Assembly (NCBI GenBank): GCA_020637895.1 | Contig: JACKJP010000002.1 | Coordinates: 496,001 to 560,000 of the forward strand | Direction: 5' to 3' | Source: Rhodobiaceae bacterium | Lineage (GTDB): Bacteria; Pseudomonadota; Alphaproteobacteria; Rhizobiales; Tepidamorphaceae | DNA length: 64,000 nt | Shown: piece by piece, positions 33,848 through 42,268 of the stretch | How positions within the stretch are numbered: position 1 is the first letter of the stretch | How the letters are laid out: every line of letters begins with the position of its first letter | Position numbers and translations under genes: made by a program | Notes under the pieces: model-generated | The model's input: only the letters and a program-made list of their open reading frames with translations | Database searches by the model: none | Told to the model about the DNA's origin: nothing

Positions 33848-35434
33848 TTGTCACTGCCGCGTTTCGGTTTGGCCGTCATGGCCGTTTCCGTCTTTCTGAC
33901 GACCACCCATTGGGCATCCGCCCAGGCCACCGCGCCGGCGATGCCGCCACCGGTCTTCAAACAAACCTATGGCGCCGCTGCTCCCTTCAGTTTCGACCGG
34001 CTTGCCGAGCGTGCAAAGGCGCTCGCGGCAAAACCCTATGTGCCGCCCGTCGTCCGGCAGGCGGATGTGCTGGAGAAGATCGACTATGACGCGCACTGGC
34101 GGATCAAGTTCCGGCCGGAGGCAACGCTGCAGATCGGCAATATCCCGTTTCAGTTTTTCCATCTGGGCACCTATTTCCGCGAACCGGTGAAAATTTTCAC
34201 GGTGGCTGATGGCGCTGCCCGCGAGATCAGGTACACGCCTGCCTATTTCGATATGCCGGCTGACGGTCCGGCGCGCGCGCTGGCGCGCGACGCAGGCTTC
34301 GCCGGCTTCCGGATTATGCGACCAGACCTCAAGAGCGACTGGATATCGTTTCTCGGCGCGGCCTACTTTCGAAGCGACGGTGCCTTTCGCCAATATGGCC
34401 TTTCAGCCCGTGGCATTGCGCTGAACACAGGCCTTGGCTCGCCGGAGGAGTTCCCGCGTTTCACCGAGTTTTACCTGAGCGAGGATGCGCAGGGCCGCGC
34501 CGTCATCCATGCGCTGCTTGACGGACCGAGCGTTGCGGGCGCCTACCGTCTCGTCATCCGCAACACCGATGGCGAAGGGCAGGTCATGGAGGTCTCGAGC
34601 CGCCTGTTCTTCCGTGCCCCGGTCGAGCGGTTGGGAATCGCGCCGCTGACGTCGATGTACTGGTATTCCGAAAGCAACCGGTGGCAGGCCTCCGACTGGC
34701 GGCCGGAAGTCCATGACACGGACGGTCTGATGCTCCTGACCGGCGCGGGCGAACATATCTGGCGCCCGCTCAACGATCCCGCACGTGTCGTCACCTCTTC
34801 CTATATGGACAACAATGTGAAGGGTTTCGGGCTGATCCAGCGCGACCGCGATTTCAACAATTACCAGGACGACGGCGTCTTCTACGACAAGCGCCCGGCG
34901 GTCTGGGTCGAGCCCACCTCACCCTGGGGCGCCGGCGCGGTGCAACTAGTCGAGATCCCGACAGACGATGAAATCTTCGACAACATCGTCGCCTTCTGGA
35001 ATCCGGCGCAGAAGCCCGCCGCCGGCGACGAAATGCGCTTCGACTACCGCCTCTACTGGTCCGACAGGCCGCCCGTGGCAATGAACCTCGCGCGAACGGT
35101 CGCGACCCGGATCGGCCGCGGCGGCGTACCGGGCCAGAAGCGCCCCGAGGGCCTGATCAAGGTCGTGCTCGACTTCGACGGCCCGGCCCTCAAGGGCCTC
35201 GGGCAGAAGGATGGTGTGAAACCGCAGATCACCGCACCCGCCGGCGTCGAGATCGTCAACCCCTATGTACTGCCGATCGTCGGCACCGATCGCTGGCGCA
35301 TGGTCTTCGATATCAGGTCGCCAGCCGACCGCGAGACGGTAGACCTTCGCGCCTATCTGTCGCGCGGCAACGCGCCGCTGACGGAGACGTGGCTCGGGCA
35401 GGTTCATCCGGCGCAGATGAAGGGTGCCCGTTGA
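33848..35434 (+). CDS. opgG: Glucan biosynthesis protein OpgG/MdoG family
   Basis: The 528-residue periplasmic protein of the MdoG family is required for osmoregulated periplasmic glucan backbone processing. It has a signal peptide (PRFGLAVMAVSVFLTTTHWA, AQA cleavage). Domain signatures are FSFDRLAERAKALAAKPY, DYDAHWRIKFRPEATLQIGN, SYMDNNVKGFGLIQRDRDFN and FYDKRPAVWVEPTSPWGAGA. The TTG at 33848 is supported by GGAG seven bases upstream; ATG 33878 would cut the signal peptide. No glucosyltransferase opgH lies next to it here. Confidence 0.92.
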   Translation: MSLPRFGLAVMAVSVFLTTTHWASAQATAPAMPPPVFKQTYGAAAPFSFDRLAERAKALAAKPYVPPVVRQADVLEKIDYDAHWRIKFRPEATLQIGNIPFQFFHLGTYFREPVKIFTVADGAAREIRYTPAYFDMPADGPARALARDAGFAGFRIMRPDLKSDWISFLGAAYFRSDGAFRQYGLSARGIALNTGLGSPEEFPRFTEFYLSEDAQGRAVIHALLDGPSVAGAYRLVIRNTDGEGQVMEVSSRLFFRAPVERLGIAPLTSMYWYSESNRWQASDWRPEVHDTDGLMLLTGAGEHIWRPLNDPARVVTSSYMDNNVKGFGLIQRDRDFNNYQDDGVFYDKRPAVWVEPTSPWGAGAVQLVEIPTDDEIFDNIVAFWNPAQKPAAGDEMRFDYRLYWSDRPPVAMNLARTVATRIGRGGVPGQKRPEGLIKVVLDFDGPALKGLGQKDGVKPQITAPAGVEIVNPYVLPIVGTDRWRMVFDIRSPADRETVDLRAYLSRGNAPLTETWLGQVHPAQMKGAR

Positions 35435-35449
35435 GCGGTTGGCGCGCGA

Positions 35450-36154
35450 TTATGATCCCTGCAGTGCGGCATAACCTTTGCCCAGGATCGGTCCCGTCGG
35501 CCGGCCGGTCGGCGAACCGCCAAGCGGCTCCAGCGTGATCTCGTAGAGCTGCTGATCGGCGGGACGCGGCAAATCCTGACTGTGCAGCAAGGTCGGTTGG
35601 ACGCCGCTCAGAATCCCGAGCGACGTCGCGCCCATCTCCTTCGACGGCAAGGTCCAGACCTGCATTGTTCGATCAGACGGAACTTCTATGTCCGCGACAA
35701 AGCGCACCTGCGCAGTGTCGTTGCCATAGTCTTCGATGATTGCCTGAGGAACGCCGTTCTGGTCCAGCAGGACCGCGACCACCGCCGGCTGCGGATCGGG
35801 ATTGAACCAGCCAAGACCGAAGCCGATAATCAGGCCCGCAAGTGAAGCGGCCATCATGCCCCATGCCGATCGCCTTGTCCCAACCGCCGCGGCAGGGTTT
35901 GTCGCGCCGGGTCTCAATATTGTGGGATGCTCGGCTACCGCACGTTTGACGCGGCTCGTCATGTCATCGGGCACATCAGCCTCCGGCGCCGACAGATCGA
36001 GCGGCAGCAACCTGTCATGCAAATCGCCGACCCGCCGGGCCAGCGCTTCGTCATGTGCCATGGCCGCCTCAAACGCTTCCGTCTCGCTGTCGGACAACAG
36101 GCCCAGCACATAGTCGTCTGCTTGTGCCAGAAAATCGTTGGAGGTCGCTGTCAT
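35450..36154 (-). CDS. Anti-sigma factor (RskA/DUF2337-like)
   Basis: The 234-residue protein has an N-terminal anti-sigma zinc-less helical domain (NDFLAQADDYVLGLLSDSET), one transmembrane helix (WGMMAASLAGLIIGFGLGWF, about residues 90-110) and a periplasmic RskA domain (FVADIEVPSDRTMQVWTLPS). The ATG at 36154 overlaps the stop of the ECF sigma gene (ATGA). It would hold the sigma factor at the membrane until a periplasmic signal frees it. Confidence 0.88.
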   Translation of the reverse strand: MTATSNDFLAQADDYVLGLLSDSETEAFEAAMAHDEALARRVGDLHDRLLPLDLSAPEADVPDDMTSRVKRAVAEHPTILRPGATNPAAAVGTRRSAWGMMAASLAGLIIGFGLGWFNPDPQPAVVAVLLDQNGVPQAIIEDYGNDTAQVRFVADIEVPSDRTMQVWTLPSKEMGATSLGILSGVQPTLLHSQDLPRPADQQLYEITLEPLGGSPTGRPTGPILGKGYAALQGS

Positions 36155-36804
36155 GACAGGCACTCCCGCAGGGCACTGAGGCCGCGACGGATCCATGATT
36201 TCGCGGTGCCCAACGGCACGCCCTGTCTCGCCGAAATTTCGCCGTGGCTGAATCCGACCACATGCGCGAGCAGAATTGCCTCCCGGCTGGCCGGATCGAG
36301 CGTGGCAAGGCAGTCTCGCAATCTGGTTGAACCGGGCAGCATTTCCCAACCTTCCTCGCGAACGATCTCCTGACGTGCCTCCTGAAGGAAGGTCAGTTCA
36401 GGCGGCGACAAGATGCTCAGCCGGGCATCGTCGCGAAGGATATTGCGACAGCGATTGCGCAATATGGCGTAAACCCAGCCGCGTGCTGAACCGTTGCCGG
36501 CACGAAACTGGGTGGCCTTGCGCCAGATCTGCACCATTGAGTCCTGCAGGGCCTCTTCGGCAAGGTCGCGCCTTCCGAGCATTCGCGACGCAATGCCGAG
36601 CATACGCCCGCCCTCGAGCGCCAGCACAGCTTCAAGCCCGTGCTCCTGACCTTTGGCGCAGGCCGCGAGCGCGCCTTCCAGAGTACCCGGCCGCGCCGCA
36701 TCGCCTTGCGTCAAATCGATCACCCTGTCTGCTCCCCCGGTGCCAGGGGACGGCACGGGCTTCTTCATACCATGAAGATCACCGGCACCCGCATACTGCC
36801 ACAT
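36151..36804 (-). CDS. ECF RNA polymerase sigma factor (SigK-like)
   Basis: The 217-residue sigma-70 factor has only regions 2 and 4. Region 2 is DLAEEALQDSMVQIWRKATQ with GWVYAILRNRCRNILRDDAR. Region 4 is ILLAHVVGFSHGEISARQGV and PLGTAKSWIRRGL. The ATG at 36804 has GAGGAT six bases upstream. A TTG one codon earlier and an ATG at 36768 are alternatives. It is co-transcribed with its anti-sigma gene. A matching promoter pair in the upstream gap suggests autoregulation and control of the divergent DUF4394 gene. Confidence 0.9.
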   Translation of the reverse strand: MWQYAGAGDLHGMKKPVPSPGTGGADRVIDLTQGDAARPGTLEGALAACAKGQEHGLEAVLALEGGRMLGIASRMLGRRDLAEEALQDSMVQIWRKATQFRAGNGSARGWVYAILRNRCRNILRDDARLSILSPPELTFLQEARQEIVREEGWEMLPGSTRLRDCLATLDPASREAILLAHVVGFSHGEISARQGVPLGTAKSWIRRGLSALRECLS

Positions 36805-36830
36805 CAAGAAATCCTCGCTGTTGAAGGTAG

Positions 36831-36858
36831 AGACACGGGGAACGCAAAAAAAGATGCA
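36831..36858 (-). promoter_or_regulatory. ECF promoter for the sigma/anti-sigma operon
   Basis: Read on the minus strand, TGCATC (36858-36853), 16 bases, GTGTCT (36836-36831). The same two hexamers with the same spacing occur on the plus strand at 36876-36903. The expected transcription start is about 15-20 bases upstream of the sigma gene start codon. Confidence 0.65.
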
Positions 36859-36875
36859 AAAAAATTTCCCCTCCC

Positions 36876-36903
36876 TGCATCCGAATCCGCTCGGCCGGTG
36901 TCT
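36876..36903 (+). promoter_or_regulatory. ECF promoter for the DUF4394 gene
   Basis: TGCATC (36876-36881), 16-base spacer, GTGTCT (36898-36903). This is identical in both hexamers and spacing to the divergent promoter at 36831-36858, though the spacers differ in sequence. It lies 61 bases before the DUF4394 start codon and suggests that the adjacent ECF sigma factor drives it. Confidence 0.65.
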
Positions 36904-36964
36904 TCGGGACCAAGGACGGTGATGAACACCAGTCCTGACAGGCTAACCAGGAAGGAATTCCACC

Positions 36965-37747
36965 ATGCTTCGCATCGCAGCCCTTTCATCCACCGCCATC
37001 GTCATGTCGATGTCCGCGGCGCTCGCAGCGCCGGCCATCGGTCTTGTCGGCGACAAGACCCTGGTGATGTTCGATACAGAGACGCTCGCCGTTTCCGGCA
37101 CCAAAGATGTAACCGGCGTCGACAGGCTTGTCGGCATAGACCTGCGCCCCTCCAACAAGACGTTGGTCGGTGTGACGCCCGACAATGTCGTCGTCGTCAT
37201 CGACCCGGCGACGGGCGCCGCCGAAAAGCTTTCCACGATGGACACGAAGCTGCCGATGGGTGACAGCTCGGTCATCGTCGACTTCAACCCAGCCGCCGAC
37301 AAACTTCGCTTCATGTCCGGCACCACCAATCACCGCGTCGACGTTGAAACCGGCAAGGTGACGGTCGACGGCAGCCTCGCATACGAGGCTAAGGACATGC
37401 ATGCCGGCGAGGCTCCGAACATCGTCGCCGCAGCCTATATCAACAGCTACGGCAAGCCCGAAAAGACCAAGATGTTCGATATCGACGCAACCATTGTGGC
37501 CCTCATCCAGCAGACTTCACCCAATGACGGCACGCTGGCTGCCATCGGCAAGCTGGGCCTCGACGGGGCGAAGGGGCCATTCGCCTTCGACGTGGAGACC
37601 GGCGCCGACATGATGAACACAGCCTGGCTGGTCAACGCCAACACGCTCTATTCGGTGGATCTGGACAGCGGCAAAGCTGCCGCAAAAGGCAAGATCGAAG
37701 GCGTGAATGGTGACATCCGCGACATTACAATCATGCCGACGATGTAA
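36965..37747 (+). CDS. Exported DUF4394 beta-propeller-like protein
   Basis: The 260-residue protein has a signal peptide (RIAALSSTAIVMSMSAALAA) and the DUF4394 repeats typical of this exported family (VTGVDRLVGIDLRPSNKTLV, DNVVVVIDPATGAAEKLSTM, VIVDFNPAADKLRFMSGTTN). Function is unknown. Homologues are often next to ECF sigma/anti-sigma pairs, as here, where the promoter matches that of the sigma operon. AGGAAGGA precedes the ATG. It is followed by a strong hairpin terminator. Confidence 0.85.
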   Translation: MLRIAALSSTAIVMSMSAALAAPAIGLVGDKTLVMFDTETLAVSGTKDVTGVDRLVGIDLRPSNKTLVGVTPDNVVVVIDPATGAAEKLSTMDTKLPMGDSSVIVDFNPAADKLRFMSGTTNHRVDVETGKVTVDGSLAYEAKDMHAGEAPNIVAAAYINSYGKPEKTKMFDIDATIVALIQQTSPNDGTLAAIGKLGLDGAKGPFAFDVETGADMMNTAWLVNANTLYSVDLDSGKAAAKGKIEGVNGDIRDITIMPTM

Positions 37748-37772
37748 CTCCTGACCGCATCAGCGGCATGAT

Positions 37773-37806
37773 GGAAGGCGCGGTCCCGCCCCGGCCCGCG
37801 CCTTCC
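37773..37806. terminator. Hairpin terminator after the DUF4394 gene
   Basis: GGAAGGCGCGG and CCGCGCCTTCC form a perfect 11-base stem around a 12-base GC loop, 26 bases after the DUF4394 stop and 38 bases before the convergent AroQ-like gene ends. No long T-run is present, but its position between convergent genes fits a bidirectional terminator. Confidence 0.65.
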
Positions 37807-37843
37807 TGCAATTTGAGGGAGCAGGCCGTGAAAGCACTGCACT

Positions 37844-38281
37844 TCAGCGTGCGGTCAACTGCAGCATCGCCCTGACCGCAACCTCGTAGCCCTGCGGGCC
37901 AAGGCCCGCGATGACGGCGGTCGCAACCTTCGAGACAAGCGAATTGTGGTAGATCGCCTCGCGCTTGTGAATGTTGGAGATGTGCAGTTCGATGATCGGA
38001 GCGGGAAACATCTTCAGCGCGTCGAGGATGGCGATCGAAACGAAGGTGAAGGCGGCCGGATTGATGATGATGCCGGCGGCCGGGCTGTCGATCGCCTCAT
38101 GTACCCAATCAATGATTTCGTATTCCCGGTTGGACTGGCGGAACTCGACGACCACATCGCCGGCAGCCTTGCGGCACATGGTCTCGATTTCGGCCAAGGT
38201 CGTGCTGCCATAGATTTCCGGTTCGCGGGTGCCGAGACGGTTCAGGTTCGGGCCGTTCAGGATGTAGATCGGTCTGGTCAT
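37844..38281 (-). CDS. Type II 3-dehydroquinate dehydratase-like protein (AroQ family)
   Basis: The 145-residue protein has the AroQ fold and its first signatures ILNGPNLNRLGTREPEIYG (Tyr24) and IIELHISNIHKRE (Glu98, His100, Arg107). The normally invariant His of the NPAAY-(S/T)-H-T-S motif is replaced by Phe80 (NPAAFTFVS), and the second conserved Arg near position 112 is absent (YHNS). I chose the ATG at 38281 with AGGGGTG upstream. It follows the TRAP permease gene in a shikimate/quinate-type cluster. It may be a catabolic dehydroquinase with altered substrate or a non-standard enzyme. Confidence 0.75.
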   Translation of the reverse strand: MTRPIYILNGPNLNRLGTREPEIYGSTTLAEIETMCRKAAGDVVVEFRQSNREYEIIDWVHEAIDSPAAGIIINPAAFTFVSIAILDALKMFPAPIIELHISNIHKREAIYHNSLVSKVATAVIAGLGPQGYEVAVRAMLQLTAR

Positions 38282-38286
38282 TGCGG

Positions 38287-39585
38287 TCACCCCTGATAGC
38301 CGAACAGGCGGGGAAGGAAGAGGACGAGCGAGGGGAAGAAGGTGATGAGGCCGAGCGCGACGAGCATCGCATAGAGGAAGGGCAGCACCTCGCGAACCAG
38401 CGAACGCAGGGAGACATTGCCGATATTCGTCATGATGAAGAGGAGCAGCCCATAGGGCGGCGTGATCAGCCCGATCATGATGTTGACGACGCAGACGATG
38501 CCGAAATGGACCAGATCGATGCCGAGTGCATTGGCGGTCGGAATCAGCACCGGCAGGACAATCAGAATGATGGTCGTGCCTTCCAGCAGACAGCCGAGGA
38601 CAAGCAGCAGAATGTTGACGATGACGAGGAACATCGTCGGCGAGAGGTCCATGCTCTGCATCAGCAGAGTCAGGGTGCGCGGAATGTTTTCAACCGTGAC
38701 GACGTAGTTGAAGACCAGCGCACCCGCGATCAGCATGCCGATAGAGGCTGTCATGCGCGCGCTGGTCAGCAGCATCGAATAGATACCTCGCAGGGTCATG
38801 GTCCGATAGAAGAACACCGAGATGAGAAAGGCGTAGCTTGCCGCGATTGCGGCTGCTTCCGTCGGCGTCGTGACGCCTGAATAGATGCCGCCGAGCAGCA
38901 CGACGGGCATCATCAGCGCCGGCAATGCGCGGAAGGTTATGCCCGGCAACTTTTTCACCGGCACCGGCTCTTCGACCGGGAACCCGCGCCGGCGGGCTGT
39001 CCACACGACCATCACCATCATGATCAGGCCCATCAAAAGGCCTGGAACCATGCCGCCGAGGAACAGGTAGCCGATGGAGGCATCGGAAACGAGCGCGTAG
39101 AGCACGACGGGAATAGACGGCGGAATGATCGGCCCGATGATCGCGGTTGCCGCGGTGAGCGCCGCGGCGAAACTCGCCGGATAGCGCCCGCCCTCCGTCA
39201 TCATCTTCTGCATCATGCGGCCGACGCCGGCCGCATCGGCGATCGCGGAACCCGACATGCCCGCAAAGATGATCGACTGGACGATATTGACCTGCGCAAG
39301 CCCCCCGCGGAAGCGGCCGACCAGCGCGTTGCAGAAATTCAGCAGCCGGATCGTCATTGATCCGGAATTCATGATTTCGGCCGACAGGATGAACAGCGGC
39401 ACCGCGAGCAGGATATAGCTCGTATACATGCCGTTCAGCAGCTGCTCGGCGGCCGTGCCCATGTCGAGGCCTGCCAGATAGAGGTAGAGAATGGACGAAA
39501 CGATCATCGCATGTCCGATCGGCAGGCCGAGCAGGCTTAGCGCGACGATGGAGACGACGCAGACGAGAAACGGATCGACGCTCAT
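38287..39585 (-). CDS. dctM: TRAP transporter large permease (DctM)
   Basis: The 432-residue membrane protein has about twelve hydrophobic segments and DctM signatures MSGSAIADAAGVGRMM, AALTAATAIIGPIIPPSIPV and LITPPYGLLLFIMTNIG. It starts overlapping the DctQ stop by four bases. With DctQ and DctP it forms a sodium- or proton-driven importer for an organic acid, probably quinate, shikimate or a related acid, given the neighbouring genes. Confidence 0.92.
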   Translation of the reverse strand: MSVDPFLVCVVSIVALSLLGLPIGHAMIVSSILYLYLAGLDMGTAAEQLLNGMYTSYILLAVPLFILSAEIMNSGSMTIRLLNFCNALVGRFRGGLAQVNIVQSIIFAGMSGSAIADAAGVGRMMQKMMTEGGRYPASFAAALTAATAIIGPIIPPSIPVVLYALVSDASIGYLFLGGMVPGLLMGLIMMVMVVWTARRRGFPVEEPVPVKKLPGITFRALPALMMPVVLLGGIYSGVTTPTEAAAIAASYAFLISVFFYRTMTLRGIYSMLLTSARMTASIGMLIAGALVFNYVVTVENIPRTLTLLMQSMDLSPTMFLVIVNILLLVLGCLLEGTTIILIVLPVLIPTANALGIDLVHFGIVCVVNIMIGLITPPYGLLLFIMTNIGNVSLRSLVREVLPFLYAMLVALGLITFFPSLVLFLPRLFGYQG

Positions 39586-40091
39586 GACCGGCGCTCCCCG
39601 GTTCCCTCGTCCGGCATGACCTCACCGGGGCGAAGGGCGCGCCACAGGATCCAACCGTAGCGCACGAGGACCGCGACCGCGAAGATGATGTAGATCGAAA
39701 ACAGGTAGTCGAACCTGATCTTCATGTAGGCGCTCTTCTGCACCTTCATGAATGTCACATAATCGTAGGCGGCAGGCATCGAGAGCAGGTAAAGCGCGAT
39801 CAGGGCGAGGGCGGCAATCGCTGCCATCCAGCGTCGCGCGCCGGGCCTTACGGAGCTGTAGACGAGGTCGAAGCGGATTTCCTCATCCTCGCGCAGCACA
39901 AGCGCCGCGCCCCAGAGGACGAGCCAGAGCCACATGATGACCGTCAGTTCGGACGTCCATCCGATCGGCAGATTGAGGACATAGCGAAAGAGAATCTGGG
40001 CAAGGAACGCCAGAAACATGACCGCCAGCATGAGCGCGAGCAGGTTTTCGGCCCGCCGGTAGAAAAACGTTCCGATTGACGAAAGCCGCAT
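39582..40091 (-). CDS. dctQ: TRAP transporter small permease (DctQ)
   Basis: The 169-residue protein has four transmembrane helices (NLLALMLAVMFLAFLAQILF, LTVIMWLWLVLWGAALVL, AAIAALALIALYLLSMPAA, LFSIYIIFAVAVLVRYG) and the motif R.DEEIRFDLVY typical of DctQ. GGGGAGG precedes its start. It lies between dctP and dctM. Confidence 0.9.
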   Translation of the reverse strand: MRLSSIGTFFYRRAENLLALMLAVMFLAFLAQILFRYVLNLPIGWTSELTVIMWLWLVLWGAALVLREDEEIRFDLVYSSVRPGARRWMAAIAALALIALYLLSMPAAYDYVTFMKVQKSAYMKIRFDYLFSIYIIFAVAVLVRYGWILWRALRPGEVMPDEGTGERRS

Positions 40092-40192
40092 TGAGACCTC
40101 CCCGTTCGATTTCCGCCGTCGCCCCGTAGCGGTTGGCGGAGAACCGGCATGACCCCGGCGACGCGCGCCGGGGTCACGCTTTTCTCAGGCGA

Positions 40193-41179
40193 TCAGAGAG
40201 CGTTGATGCGGTCAACCATTCCGGCCGGCCAATCCTTGGCCAGATCGGATTCCAGATACATTTTCTGGGCGTGCTTGCGGAAGGCATCGACGTCGGGCTT
40301 GTAGATCTTCAGGCCTTTTTCCTTGAAGAACGCGGCGAGGTCGTCTTCCCGCTTCTGATGCTGCGCGGTGCTCCAGGCGATGGCATCGTCGGCAGCCTTC
40401 TGGACCTTTGCCTGCTGGTCGGGCGACAGCTTGTTCCATGCGTCCAGCGAGATCGTCAGCAGGTCATAACCGACCAGATGCGAGGTCAGCACGATCTGCT
40501 TCATGACTTCGTAGAACTTCATGTTCTGGACGTTCGGGAAAGGATTGTCCTGACCGTCGATCGCGCCGGTCTGGAGACCGGTATAGACTTCCGCGTAGGC
40601 CATCGGCACCGGGTTGGCGCCGAGCGCCTTGCCGAGGAACTGCCAAGCATCGCCACCCGGCATACGCAGCTTGATGCCGGCCATGTCCTCGGGCGTGGTG
40701 ATCGTCTTGTCGAGATTGAGACCGACCTGGCGCGAGCCGAAATAGGTCGGGCCGAGAATCTTCACCTTGAGCTGGTCCTCGACCATCTTCTTCATCTCGG
40801 CGCCCGCGTCGCTTGCGAAGAATTTCTGCAGATGCGCGGCGTCACGGAACAGGTAGGCCGAGGTCAGCACCGACCATGCCGGGATCTGGTTGGAGATATC
40901 CTGCGGGGCAATGTTGCCCATTTCCAGATTGCCGCGCTGCAGCGCCACGAGTTCGGTGCCCTGCTTGAAGAGCGTGCCGCCGTAGTATCCCTGATAGTCG
41001 AAGTCCGGTCCGATGGCCTCGGCGAACTTCTTCATCATTTCGGCGCGGATGTCCTGATCGGAAAACACCGCAGAGAAGCGAAGCTGAACCTTGCCTTGCG
41101 CGGCAGCGGCGCCGGCAAAACCCATCACCGCTACCGCCGTGGCCGCAGCCATCAGGGTGCGTCTTGTCAGATTGATCAT
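40193..41179 (-). CDS. dctP: TRAP transporter substrate-binding protein (DctP)
   Basis: The 328-residue periplasmic protein has a signal peptide (INLTRRTLMAAATAVAVMGF, AAA cleavage). DctP signatures are GIKLRMPGGDAWQFLGKALG, ANPVPMAYAEVYTGLQTGAI and DGQDNPFPNVQNMKFYEV; the conserved Arg is that in LRMPGG. I set the start at the ATG at 41179 with GAGGAC upstream. Frame continues upstream without stop, but that stretch holds the promoter and regulator boxes. It is divergent from the GntR gene. Confidence 0.92.
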   Translation of the reverse strand: MINLTRRTLMAAATAVAVMGFAGAAAAQGKVQLRFSAVFSDQDIRAEMMKKFAEAIGPDFDYQGYYGGTLFKQGTELVALQRGNLEMGNIAPQDISNQIPAWSVLTSAYLFRDAAHLQKFFASDAGAEMKKMVEDQLKVKILGPTYFGSRQVGLNLDKTITTPEDMAGIKLRMPGGDAWQFLGKALGANPVPMAYAEVYTGLQTGAIDGQDNPFPNVQNMKFYEVMKQIVLTSHLVGYDLLTISLDAWNKLSPDQQAKVQKAADDAIAWSTAQHQKREDDLAAFFKEKGLKIYKPDVDAFRKHAQKMYLESDLAKDWPAGMVDRINAL

Positions 41180-41283
41180 CGAATAGTCCTCCCAGACCGT
41201 TTGCCTGACCGTTTTTGGCGCCAATCGCATGGCGAAAGCGGCGGTATTCATGCCCGCCGATCGCAAAGTCATGACACTAGACA

Positions 41284-41297
41284 GATCAATGATCAAT
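41284..41297. promoter_or_regulatory. Candidate GntR operator
   Basis: A tandem heptamer GATCAAT-GATCAAT lies in the gap between dctP and the divergent GntR gene. The surrounding AT-rich stretch (41310-41340) can hold promoters in both directions. A repressor bound here could control the TRAP operon and its own gene. Assignment is by position only. Confidence 0.4.
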
Positions 41298-41463
41298 AGC
41301 CGAAATGGAAAATCTCCTATATTTTTGATTTTATCATTCGCTTTCATTCTTGGGGATGAGAATTGCCCGCACCTCATTCGGACAAGCATCCTTCCGCCAT
41401 CTGTCCGACCGGGGAGACACAGGCTTTCTTGCGTTCCCGATTGTCCGAGATTATCAAAAACCT

Positions 41464-42150
41464 ATGAAACAAGCTGCGATTCCGGCAAATGCCGACAACG
41501 GCCTCACGATTGGAGAAAACGCGTATCGTCGGATACGCGCCGACATCATCTTCGGCCGCCTCACACCCGGGCAGAAACTCAAGCTTGAGAGGCTGCGCGA
41601 CACTTACGGCGCCAGCATCTCCACCCTGCGCGAGATTCTGAACAGGCTCTCGTCGGAGAGTCTCGTACTCGCCGAAGGCCAGCGCGGATTCGAGGTCGCC
41701 CCCGTATCCGCCGACAACCTGAAGCAGATCGCCGATCTCCGCCTGCTGCTGGAAGCGCACGCGCTGGAGCAGTCCTTTGTCGCCGGCGACATGGAATGGG
41801 AAGGCCGAGTCGTTGCCGCCCACCACAAGCTTGCGGCAATGGAAAAGCGCATGTTGGCCGGCGATCGCAGCGAGACCGAAGTCTGGAAGCGCTATGACTG
41901 GGAATTTCATCAGGCGCTGATTTCCGCCTGCGGTTCAGCCGCGCTCATGGAAACTCATGGCGGCGTATTCGACAAATATCTTCGCTACCAGATGATCGCC
42001 CTTTCCTTTCGCGGCGATATCGCGGCCGAGGAACACAGGATGCTGCTGGAATGCGCGTTGAAGCGCGATGCCGTGCGCGCCCGGGAAATCCTGGCGCGGC
42101 ACGTCCAGGGCGGCGTTGAGCACGCGCTCGCCACCGGGACCATCCGCTAA
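41464..42150 (+). CDS. GntR-family regulator (FCD domain)
   Basis: The 228-residue regulator has an N-terminal winged helix (ENAYRRIRADIIFGRLTPGQ, LRDTYGASISTLREILNRLS) and a C-terminal FCD ligand domain with metal-binding pattern (EVWKRYDWEFHQALISACGS, HRMLLECALKRDAVRAREIL, ARHVQGG). I chose the ATG at 41464 rather than the upstream in-frame ATG at 41350, which is in the promoter area. It is divergent from the TRAP operon and upstream of the AroE/QuiC genes; quinate, shikimate or dehydroshikimate is the likely ligand. Confidence 0.88.
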   Translation: MKQAAIPANADNGLTIGENAYRRIRADIIFGRLTPGQKLKLERLRDTYGASISTLREILNRLSSESLVLAEGQRGFEVAPVSADNLKQIADLRLLLEAHALEQSFVAGDMEWEGRVVAAHHKLAAMEKRMLAGDRSETEVWKRYDWEFHQALISACGSAALMETHGGVFDKYLRYQMIALSFRGDIAAEEHRMLLECALKRDAVRAREILARHVQGGVEHALATGTIR

Positions 42151-42268
42151 CCAACATATGATGAAATTAAAAACACCATATAAAAATAAAATTGTGCGTT
42201 GCTGAATCTGGTGCCGGCGTCTATCGTCAAATCTCCGCAGCCCATGAGGGCGCCGGGGGTTTTATGCC

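Noticed and set aside
36740..36760. Partial match GGTGCCAGGGG to the tRNA-end fragment at 45900
   Set aside because: Only about 11 bases agree, and it lies within the coding sequence of the ECF sigma factor, so it is not a second attachment site.
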